Source of the DNA: Acanthopleura granulata
Lineage: Eukaryota > Mollusca > Polyplacophora > Chitonida > Chitonidae
Assembly: GCA_016165875.1 (NCBI GenBank)
Contig: JABBOT010000004.1
Location: 1,922,001-1,986,000, forward strand
Reading direction: 5' to 3'
Length of the DNA: 64,000 bases
Of this stretch, positions 12,201 through 24,200 are shown piece after piece. Every line of letters begins with the position of its first letter. The stretch's first letter is position 1. The notes beneath the pieces were generated by a model that worked only from the letters and a program-made list of their open reading frames with translations, was not told the DNA's origin and searched no databases. The translations under genes and the position numbers were made by a program.

Positions 12201-15200
12201 TCAGTCACCAACTCCCCAACAATACATGTCAACCTTCTGGACCACTTGACCAAACAGTTACAAAAACAGAAAAAAGTGTGTTGTTTTCAGGCCGTCCAAA
12301 GATGTCCTAGCTTCAGGTGAGACAGAAGCCGTGTACATCAAGCATGGGATGGACCCTGACAAAACTCACACACAGGTCCACTATCTGAAGGTTTGTACAC
12401 ACACCCTGCTCAGTCAGCCTGTTTACATAATCTAAGGCCAAATTTATTTATTTATTTGATTGATGTTTTACTCGGTACTCAAGAATATTTGAGTTATATA
12501 TGACGGCGGCCAGCATTATGGGGGAGGAAGCTGGGCAGAACCCAGGGGAAACCCACAATCCGCATGTTGCTGGTAGACTTACCCACATACAGCTGGAGAG
12601 GAAACCACCATGAGCTGGACTTGAACTCAGAGTGACCACAATTGATGAGAGGCGCTGAGTCATCAGACTGCACTAGCGGTCGAAAGCCCTCAGCCACGGA
12701 GGACCGTAAAGCCAACTTTAAATGCTGTTTATGTACACATTGAATTTGATTATGAGGATAATCTTACATGTTATGCAGTACAATGACCAGTGAGCTTTTC
12801 ACCAGGGCAGTTGTGTGAGTTAAGTCCAGCTCATGCTGGTTTCCTCTCCCACTGTAGGTGAGGAGGTCAGCCAGCAACCTGCGAATGTTCATGGGTTTCT
12901 GCCGGGGTCTACCTAGTTTGCTCACACCATAATGCTGGCTGCTGTCATACAAATGAAATATCCTTGAGTATGGCGTAAAACACCCATCCAAAAAAGAATT
13001 AAGTAAAATAAATTTTTTCACAAATTCAACCATGGACATTCTGAATGTATTGGCATATTAGAGGAATGCCACCTGATCTGGACAGGTTATGTTATAATTT
13101 CTGTGAAATCCCCATGTTCTCTTACCTGAACAACATATCTTAGTCTTAAAATCTTAAGAAGTATGTTTTTAAATTGCATCTGAAATTCACTGGTCAAATT
13201 TGTCGGGTTGTTCAGTGTTCATTGGCTGGTTTGTCAGTCTACAGGGTTTCACAGATCCATAGCTGGGTCATTCAAGACAAAAAAAAACTCCCGCAGAATA
13301 CGACCAAATAAATGCCCTACATTACATCAAAAGATAAAAGAATGTATGTTATTGTAAAATTGTTAAATGTGATGTTAATATTCTCAAATAAATGTGATAT
13401 AATAAATGTCATGTGATTTACCCCAGCAATAGCACAAGAGTCTCACACATTTCAGATGAGTGGTTTTCCTGAGTTTACCTTCCCTCTGATGCACACTTCT
13501 CTGATTTGTCTTGGAGCTAGAACAGCATGAATCTCGGCATTAAATATTGAACGTTTGACCTAACCTCTTTGTTGTAAAACATGATCTCACCTCCTGAGCT
13601 ATCAGAACAGGACACAGGTCACATGTTGTTTAACTGGACTTTATTGAAATGTTTTATTTTATTCTTTGGCCAACTACGTACATTTCAGTGTGGTTTTAAC
13701 ACTAGCACAGTATGCTGAAATCTCACCTGAAGAGTAGTGACTGGCATCTGTAACCTCTTAGACATATAACATAAATACATATATTTATTCATAATTCTGT
13801 CTACATTCATAAATGTGCGTGTAGCGCCCCTCCTACCCAACATAAAGCAAGCTGACATGCCATTGGATTTTCCAGGCACATGACAATGAATATACCAGAC
13901 ACATGGCCGATGAATTTACCAGGCTCATGTCAATGAATTTACCACACACATGCCAGTGAATTTACCAGACACTTGCCAGTGAATTTACCAGACACATACC
14001 AATGAATTGATCAGACACATGCCAATGAAATTACCAGACACATTCAAATGAGTTTACCAAACAAATGTCAATGAATTTACCAGATTATCCATTAAATGTG
14101 ACTCTAACTCAGTAGTAACGTGGGAGGGGATTCTCCTTGGGGTGGCTATGTCATTAAAACATTTTGTTGTTTCATATGCACCTTGATTTAACTTTGACCT
14201 TTTCAATCTTTCTAAATTTGAACTGAAGCAAAGTTTAAGTTTATGTTTTTATAGGAATACATATGTTAACTATAGCTGTCAGGGACAGCGATGCCGAGGT
14301 TCAAGCCAGAAGGGCCTCTATGTGCATGCCTGTAATGTTTCTTTCGTTAAATCGGCACATATACAGTAGATAAGCAACCCTTTGCAAGTGGGAGATTTTA
14401 AAATTTACTTCTATAACAGTTCGATTGTTTTGCAGTTCCATTGAAGTTTCCGGCAAAAGTTAGCATCGCACTAAAAAAATAAGACCAGATTTGTGATCAG
14501 GACGTCAAACTACTTTGGGTAGCTTGCTTTCAATATTTGTACATTCATCCTAAACATGAATTATAATTACCTATATATGCCAAACATAGTAAATCAGCCT
14601 TTTGTCAAATCTTGAAGTAAATCTTGTAGAAACTTTATTTCTTAAGACAGCTCAAAGATTTTCATCATGCATACTGATCATGTATAGCACTTTGAATGAG
14701 TGATCTTGAGCTTTACAGCTTTAAACATTTTCTGTCACGTCACGTGCAGATATGGGGGAAATAGCGCTTTTTCGCACTTTGATCACAATTTGCGACAAAA
14801 ATATGGATTTTTGGACAGTTACAACTACATCTTGTAGCATGTGTAGAAGACTCAAATTCAAAATTTTTGTTTTCACATAACATCACTTCTGGTTCTTGAT
14901 GTTTGTTCATACATTGCATTCTGTTTCCCACCAAATAATGCAAAGGCCACAGTTGTTACACATGCAAAATTTCCGGTCAGTTGGACTGAAGGTTTTAAAG
15001 AAAATACCTCTGAAAATTTTTTCTATCAACCCAATATGGCGGCCAGGTCACATGACCTTGGACACCCAAACTTTTACTGACAAAAGACATTCCCCAGGGC
15101 TACTAGCTACCTAAATTCCATGCATTTCTGCCTTGCCAATTTAGCTTCAGAAGTTTTTCAGTTTTGAAATTTGTAAAAATGGCGATGTTTACTTGACATG

Positions 15201-18200
15201 TACTACTTCAGATTTGCTGATGTCACTTCTGGTTTTCCAAAATTTGCATATTCAGAACCAGCGTCCCAAACTGCATCGGATAAATCTATTTCTCACACTG
15301 AAATTCTTAACAGTTTAGAAAATATTTTGAAAAAAATCCCAGTTTTTTGGCCACATGATAATTTCAGCCAATAGCAAGCTTGTACAATTTTCAATGGAGA
15401 AAGTACTTGTTATCACCCTGAATATACCTAGGCTTTGTGCAACTGCAGTTTGAATTTAAGCTCAATCACATCAGCTGTTCTGAAGAAGAAGATGTTTAGA
15501 GGTTTTCATCAAAATGCAACATGGCGGCCAAGTAACGTGATCAAAAGCTTGCAAAAGTTTAGGTACAATACTTTATGTCTGTAGATAAAGCATACTGAAA
15601 TTTCATAACTGTGCGATTTGCCGTTTTCTCTAGAAACACGGGACAAAATTATCTGGAATAATAATAATCCGAAAGAAAAAAAGTCTGAATGGCTTGAACC
15701 CCTAATAATTCGAACAAAAACGCTAGGGATTCTAGCCTGAATGGCTTGAATCCGAAATTGTTCACGGAGATGATGGGTTTTTGAAATTTGTTAATGTTTG
15801 ATATTTCAGGGCTACTTCCTGTTGAGACATCTGTCACAGCTGATTGGGGTGAAGGAGCTCAATACCTTCATCAAGCTCTTTGTCCTTCGTTTCCATGGAG
15901 AACTAGTCTGCTCACAGGTAAGAAATGCTCCACATATTCACCACATCATTCAACAAAGCCATTTCTGATCTAAGTTCAAATTTGAAACCTAATAAAAAAT
16001 TGTTTTTTGTAATAAGGTAAAAGTTTTGATGAATTTCTCCTAAAAAAGACATGCATGATGTGGGCAAGATTTTATTGAATTTGTAGATTCCCAAAATAAG
16101 CTTAAAAATCATATTTGAAAGTTTGGTTTCATGAAATTGGCCTTTGATTCACTGTGTAGTTCACTTCTTTTATTTGCCCAAGCCTAACACAGTAATTTTA
16201 TTGATTAAATTTAAAAGGCATTTTGATGAATTTACACAAGTAATGGTTTACTACTGCAAAAACTTGAAAGAGATCATGTCGTTTTTTTTTCAGAATGTAT
16301 TTGACTTTCTGTTTGAGACATTTCCCTGGTTAAGGTAACAGCAGTGTTATTTATTCAGTATAAACAGTTTATACAAAACAGTTGGTTCTTCTTGAAGTGG
16401 AGGCTAAATATTACACACATCCCCTTGGCAAGAAGTATAATTTTCCACTTTTCTCAGTACACTGCGTACAGTTTCTGCATTGGTTTATAGCACAACAGGA
16501 ATAGGCTTCAATAGACACTCTAATATTGTCTTTAACACAATGTAATAATGTAATACAATTGAAAACAATGAGGGCTAATATGGGTCATGTTAGTTTAAAA
16601 CAGTCCTAAGCTGAGCCATGTCAGCAGCATGTTTCCTCTACAGATGATACAGGCTCTTAACTCTCTACTTAAAGGCTTATTGTACAGATATGATTGCATT
16701 CTAATAGTACATTCAAGATTTTTTAACTAATATCTTAGTCAGGGCTATTGGGTTAAAAGACTGGATTACTGTAAATGACCTAAAATTTTGCCAAGGATAG
16801 TGCAGTTTTAGAGACATATTAAGGTGATTAGCCTTAACTTTTAGCCTTAGAACTTACATTTTTCCAGTAGGATATCATCCTGCCTTTCAAGCATACCTCT
16901 GAAGACCTTTCTAAGATCAGTGGAACTCATAGTCAAGGAATATGAGTAACTTAGTTATGGATGAAATTTTAGATCATGTACACTACCAGCGATTGCCCGT
17001 TTACCTGACATTTCTCTTGTATTTACCTGCAACCAAACCGGCAATGTTGCAAATATGTGTAAGCATGTATTTTATCATTCTACTTTGACACTTTCTTCTC
17101 TGATTGCAGAGAGAAAGGTTATAGTTTTGAGATGTTCTGTAATGATTGGCTGGACTTTCCTGGAATGCCACAGGTAACCTCTACTGCTACTCTACTGTAA
17201 TGTTTCCTTTTCTGGTGTTGACCCGTAACCTTGGTAAAACACAGAGCACCAAGCGAGGCAACAAAAAGTATCATTTTTAAGTTCCATTCTGTGGTATGAC
17301 CCAATCTAGGATCAATCCCTCATCTCCCAACCTCAAGGCAGATGCTCTAACCACCAGGCCACCAAGATGGTCTCACATGATGAAAGAGAAACAGAATGAC
17401 ATATCTTTGATGTCCGTGTGAGGATATAAAATGACATGATTATAGCGTATACATATTTCAGTAGAATGGCTCAAAAACTGACATCTTGAATAAATGTTGA
17501 AAAACGTGGTTTTTTATTTTATTTGTCACCCACAGCCCATCATAAAGCTGAATGTATCAGAAAATAATAACCTCATCAGCCAAGTGCAGAACGAAGTAAG
17601 TTGACAATCTCTATTGTCTTGTTTGACATGTGTATATATGTGTCAGTAGTTGTGTGTTTGATTTGCTGCGTGCTTTTGTCCAAGGTTTTGTCCTTGACTT
17701 TGTCTTGTTGTATCTAATCTTTTTTCACTGTCTCTGTCTGGCTTGTTTTGTATATATGTGCATACCCATGTTTTGTGAAAAGCAGCATTACTGTCTGTCT
17801 TGTTTGTCTACACCTATCTTAGTTCAAGGAAAATGTACCGCTGACTGGAACTGACTGTCATATAAATTCGCTATCTGTTTTTAAAAAAATGGGGATATAT
17901 ATTATTTTACATCAGCTTCTTGAAGATCATATAGGATATTTATCACAAATATATATCTTAAGTGTATTTTTGATGACTGTCATCACAAGTCATGCCAGTT
18001 TGCTAGCCCAGTTGAAATAATCAGCCTTACAGCTGTGTTCTTTGTCTGAACTAATCTGGCTTTACTGGTATACAGATTTTAATTGAGGGTGTAATGTTTG
18101 CACATTTGGTAGTTCTCCAGGTGGAAGTCATTGTGTAAAAAAACCAAACCATTGAGATCCTCTTCTAAGAGAAGAAAGACAGTGGGGAAGCGGGATCCAG

Positions 18201-21200
18201 TTCCAGCTGTCTCAAAAGTTAAGGTCAGAAGTTAATTTGTATGCAGTGTAATTAGTTGTGCCTGACAATTAAAACAAACGTATATATGCATGTATGTGTC
18301 CACCGCAGAGTTTGCAGGTTGGTCAGGATGTGTAGAGTGTACCTAACGCAGAGTTTACAGGATGATCCAGGCGAGTAGAGTGTGTCCATCACAGAGTTTG
18401 CAGGTGGGTCAGGATGTGTAGAGTGTACCTAACGCAGAGTTTGCAGGATGATCCGGGCGAGTAGAGTGTGTCCATCACAGAGTTTGCAGGTTGGTCAGGA
18501 TGTGTAGAGTGTGCCTAACGCAGAGTTTGCAGGATGATCCGGGCGAGTAGAGTGTGTCCATCACAGAGTTTGCAGGTGGGTCAGGATGTGTGGAGTGTGC
18601 CTAACGCAGAGTTTGCAGGATGATCCGGGCAGAGTAGAGTGTGTCCATCACAGAGTTTGCAGGTGGGTCAGGATGTGTGGAGTGTGCCTAACGCAGAGTT
18701 TGCAGGATGATCCGGGCGAGTAGAGTGTGTCCATCACAGAGTTTGCAGGTTGGTCAGGATGTGTAGAGTGTGCCTAACGCAGAGTTTGCAGGATGATCCG
18801 GGCGAGTAGAGTGTGTCCATCACAGAGTTTGCAGGTTGGTCAGGATGTGTAGAGTGTGCCTAACGCAGAGTTTGCAGGATGATCCGGGCGAGTAGAGTGT
18901 GTCCATCACAGAGTTTGCAGGTTGGTCAGGATGTGTAGAGTGTGCCTAACGCAGAGTTTGCAGGATGATCCGGGCGAGTAGAGTGTGTCCATCACAGAGT
19001 TTGCAGGTGGGTCAGGATGTGTAGAGTGTGCCTAACGCAGAGTTTGCAGGATGATCCGGGCGAGTAGAGTGTGTCCATCACAGAGTTTGCAGGTTGGTCA
19101 GGATGTGTGGAGTGTGCCTAACGCAGAGTTTGCAGGATGATCCGGGCGAGTAGAGTGTGTCCATCACAGAGTTTGCAGGTTGGTCAGGATGTGTAGAGTG
19201 TGCCTAACGCAGAGTTTGCAGGATGATCCGGGCGAGTAGAGTGTGTCCATCACAGAGTTTGCAGGTTGGTCAGGATGTGTAGAGTGTGCCTAACGCAGAG
19301 TTTGCAGGATGATCCGGGCGAGTAGAGTGTGTCCACCGCAGAGTTTGCAGGTGGGTCAGGATGAGTAGAGTGTGCCTAATGCAGAGTTTGCAGGATGATC
19401 CGGGCGAGTAGAGTGTGTCCATCACAGAGTTTGCAGGTTGGTCAGGATGTGTGGAGTGTGCCTAACGCAGAGTTTGCAGGATGATCCGGGCGAGTAGAGT
19501 GTGTCCATCACAGAGTTTTCAGGTGGGTCAGGATGTGTGGAGTGTGCCTAACGCAGAGTTTGCAGGATGATCCGGGCGAGTAGAGTGTGTCCATCACAGA
19601 GTTTTCAGGTGGGTCAGGATGTGTAGAGTGTGCCTAACGCAGAGTTTGCAGGATGATCCGGGCGAGTAGAGTGTGTCCATCACAGAGTTTGCAGGTGGGT
19701 CAGGATGTGTAGAGTGTGCCTAACGCAGAGTTTGCAGGATGATCCGGGCGAGTAGAGTGTGCCCAACACAGAGTTTGCAGGTGGGTCAGGATGTGTAGAG
19801 TGTGCCTAACGCAGAGTTTGCAGGATGATCCGGGCGAGTAGAGTGTGTCCATCACAGAGTTTGCAGGTGGGTCAGGATGTGTAGAGTGTGCCTAACGCAG
19901 AGTTTGCAGGATGATCCGGGCGAGTAGAGTGTGTCCATCACAGAGTTTGCAGGTTGGTCAGGATGTGTAGAGTGTGCCTAACGCAGAGTTTGCAGGATGA
20001 TCCGGGCGAGTAGAGTGTGTCCATCACAGAGTTTGCAGGTTGGTCAGGATGTGTAGAGTGTGCCTAACGCAGAGTTTGCAGGATGATCCGGGCGAGTAGA
20101 GTGTGTCCATCACAGAGTTTGCAGGTGGGTCAGGATGTGTGGAGTGTGCCTAACGCAGAGTTTGCAGGATGATCCGGGCGAGTAGAGTGTGTCCATCACA
20201 GAGTTTGCAGGTTGGTCAGGATGTGTGGAGTGTGCCTAACGCAGAGTTTGCAGGATGATCCGGGCGAGTAGAGTGTGTCCATCACAGAGTTTGCAGGTGG
20301 GTCAGGATGTGTAGAGTGTGCCTAACGCAGAGTTTGCAGGATGATCCGGGCGAGTAGAGTGTGTCCATCACAGAGTTTGCAGGTTGGTCAGGATGTGTAG
20401 AGTGTGCCTAACGCAGAGTTTGCAGGATGATCCGGGCGAGTAGAGTGTGTCCATCACAGAGTTTGCAGGTTGGTCAGGATGTGTAGAGTGTACCTAACGC
20501 AGAGTTTGCAGGATGATCCGGGCGAGTAGAGTGTGTCCATCACAGAGTTTGCAGGTTGGTCAGGATGTGTAGAGTGTACCTAACGCAGAGTTTGCAGGAT
20601 GATCCGGGCGAGTAGAGTGTGTCCATCACAGAGTTTGCAGGTTGGTCAGGATGTGTAGAGTGTGCCTAACGCAGAGTTTGCAGGATGATCCGGGCGAGTA
20701 GAATGTGTCCATCACAGAGTTTGCAGGTGGGTCAGGATGTGTGGAGTGTGCCTAACGCAGAGTTTGCAGGATGATCCGGGCGAGTAGAGTGTGTCCATCA
20801 CAGAGTTTGCAGGTTGTTCAGGATGTGTGGAGTGTGCCTAACGCAGAGTTTGCAGGATGATCCGGGCGAGTAGAGTGTGTCCATCACAGAGTTTGCAGGA
20901 TGATCCGGGCGAGTAGAGTGTGTCCATCACAGAGTTTGCAGGATGATCCGGGCGAGTAGAGTGTGTCCATCACAGAGTTTGCAGGATGATCCGGGCGAGT
21001 AGAGTGTGTCCATCACAGAGTTTGCAGGTGGGTCAGGATGTGTAGAGTGTGCCTAACGCAGAGTTTGCAGGATGATCCGGGCGAGTAGAGTGTGTCCATC
21101 ACAGAGTTTGCAGGTTGGTCAGGATGTGTGGAGTGTGCCTAACGCAGAGTTTACAGGATGATCCGGGCGAGTAGAGTGTGTCCATCACAGAGTTTGCAGG

Positions 21201-24200
21201 TTGGTCAGGATGTGTAGAGTGTGCCTAACGCAGAGTTTGCAGGATGATCCGGGCGAGTAGAGTGTGTCCATCACAGAGTTTGCAGGTTGGTCAGGATGTG
21301 TAGAGTGTGCCTAACGCAGAGTTTGCAGGATGATCCGGGCGAGTAGAGTGTGCCCAACACAGAGTTTGCAGGTGGGTCAGGATGTGTGGAGTGTGCCTAA
21401 CGCAGAGTTTGCAGGATGATCCGGGCGAGTAGAGTGTGTCCATCACAGAGTTTGCAGGTTGATCAGGATGTGTGGAGTGTGCCTAACGCAGAGTTTGCAG
21501 GATGATCCGGGCGAGTAGAGTGTGTCCATCACAGAGTTTGCAGGTTGGTCAGGATGTGTAGAGTGTGCCTAACGCAGAGTTTGCAGGATGATCCGGGCGA
21601 GTAGAGTGTGTCCATCACAGAGTTTGCAGGTGGGTCAGGATGTGTAGAGTGTGCCTAACGCAGAGTTTGCAGGTTGATCAGGATGTGTGGAGTGTGCCTA
21701 ACGCAGAGTTTGCAGGATGATCCGGGCGAGTAGAGTGTGTCCATCACAGAGTTTGCAGGTTGGTCAGGATGTGTAGAGTGTGCCTAACGCAGAGTTTGCA
21801 GGATGATCCGGGCGAGTAGAGTGTGCCCAACACAGAGTTTGCAGGTTGGTCAGGATGTGTGGAGTGTGCCTAACGCAGAGTTTGCAGGATGATCCGGGCG
21901 AGTAGAGTGTGTCCATCACAGAGTTTGCAGGTGGGTCAGGATGTGTAGAGTGTGCCTAACGCAGAGTTTGCAGGATGATCCGGGCGAGTAGAGTGTGTCC
22001 ATCACAGAGTTTGCAGGTGGGTCAGGATGTGTAGAGTGTGCCTAACGCAGAGTTTGCAGGATGATCCGGGCGAGTAGAGTGTGTCCATCACAGAGTTTAG
22101 AGTGGTCAGGATGAGTAGAGTGTGTTCACCGCAAAGTTTGAAGTTTTGTCAGGATGAGTAGACTATGCCCACCGCAGAGTTTACAGTTGGTCAGGATGAG
22201 TAGAGTGTGCCCAATGGAAAGTTTGCAGGATTGTCAGGATGAGGAGAGTGTGCCCCCAGCAGAGTTTGCAGGTTTGTCAGGATGAGTAGATTGTGCTCAC
22301 CGCTGTGTTTGCAAGTTGGTCTGGATGAGTAGAGTGTGTCCAGAGCCGTTTGCAGGCTGGTCAGGAGGAGTAGAGCGTGCCCCCTGCAGAGTTTGCGGGT
22401 TGGTTAGGATGAGTAGTCTATTCATCACAGAGTTTGCAGGTGGGTCAGATAGACCGCTGAGTTAGTCATATTAGCAGGTGAATCATTTGGTCTCCCCCTT
22501 CTGCAAACCATATTAAAGCACATATTCTTCAGCTTGATATAAAATAAAATGAAAAGTATGTGTATTTGTAGTCATTCACTTTTACCAAATAAATACTTGT
22601 ATAAAGGGAAGCTGTTGAAAGAGTCGTTGTTGTTTTTGCCAGCTGACACTGGCACCATTTTTGCCACCTTAGATTTTAGTGCAGGTTACAGAACTGTACT
22701 CACTTGAGCAAGTATTTATTTATTTATTTCTTTGGTGTTTTACACAGCACTCAAGAATATTTCACATATATGGCAGTGGCCACCATTACGGTGGGAGGAA
22801 ACCTGGCAGGGGCCAGAGGGAAACCCATGACCATCCGCAGGCTGCTGGTGGACCTTCCCACATACAACCGGAGAGGTAGCCTGCATAAGCTGGGCTTTAA
22901 CTCACAGGCCCCACATTGGTGAGAAGTTACTGGGTCATTATGCTGCACGGTATGTCAAAGTGTTTTTCAAAACAGAACCTTTCGATCACGTTATCTTAAA
23001 ACTACATTATTGCTTGAAGGTTTATGCATATTTTAAACCCTTTTAAAAATTATTTGCTGTTTTAATGTTATAGCCTTTCTTTGGAGCCGCATAACAGCTG
23101 TGTCTCCAAGTTTGTAAATAGGTGCCTGATATTTTTGAAAACACCCCTTTGGACAAAGTGGTATGACCATGTTGTCCATGTTATTACTGGGCAAATTCCT
23201 CTTGGAGCGTACTACTTTCACCAAAGGTCTAATCATGTTTCACTTTGCCTGTCACTTCAGGGTTTGGTTTTATTCTACTATTCTGAAGTCATGAAGATGT
23301 CTATTATTAGTATATTAGCCAGTATAAAATGAATTTAATTGACTTATCATTAAGTATTCATTACATGTATTTTTCAGCTGATTGCTGATCAACTTGTTCT
23401 GCTTCTGGAGCTGATGTTAGAAGAAGACTATTGTCCTGCATCTGTACTGAGAGCTCTGTACCAGAATTATGACATATCTTCAGCTAATGCCGATGTAAGT
23501 AACTACATGTACATATATATAATGATGGTAATGAAAGTACACTGCTGTTATGATTGTTATAGGTATGGAAGTGTTGATGTTTTGAATTGCAAAATGATTG
23601 AAACCTACTCAGCCAATCCAAGCAAATTTATACTCATAATTTTACCTGTTGAGAACAACAGGGCCTCTGTGGCCAAGGGGTTAGAGCGCCAACATGGTGT
23701 AATGACCCAGGTGCCTATCACTAATATGGTCGGTGTGGATTCAAGTCCAGTTTATGCTTGTTTTCTCTCCAGTCGTATGTGGAAAGGTTTGCTAGCAAGC
23801 TGTGAATGGTTGTGGGTTTCCCAGGGCTCTGGCTGGTTTCCTCCCACCATATTTGCTGGCCACTGTCATATAAGTGAAATATTTTTGAGTGCAGCATAAA
23901 ACTCCTAACAAATAAAAATTTATTTTTTTTTAAATAAAAAAAAAATATAATAAATAAATAAATCTGTGGGAAATGAAATGAAATGCTTCTGTGTTTGTAG
24001 AAAATTAACAAAGACATATGCGTGTAAGAACTTTGAATAAAATCCAAGGCTTTAATGAGAAACCCCTGAAATTCCTTCCGGCCTTTAGCAAAGGGGTCTA
24101 AAGCTGTGTGCTCTTTCGTTCTTTCTTTGATTATGTCACATTTCTAGGTGCATGTGTGCTTAGAAAACACCTAGGTAGTACACAAACACTGCAAGAGTAA

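Noticed and set aside
18303..22098. CRISPR-like regular repeats
   Set aside because: Units are directly tandem with no unique spacers, and the genome is clearly eukaryotic with spliced genes on both sides.
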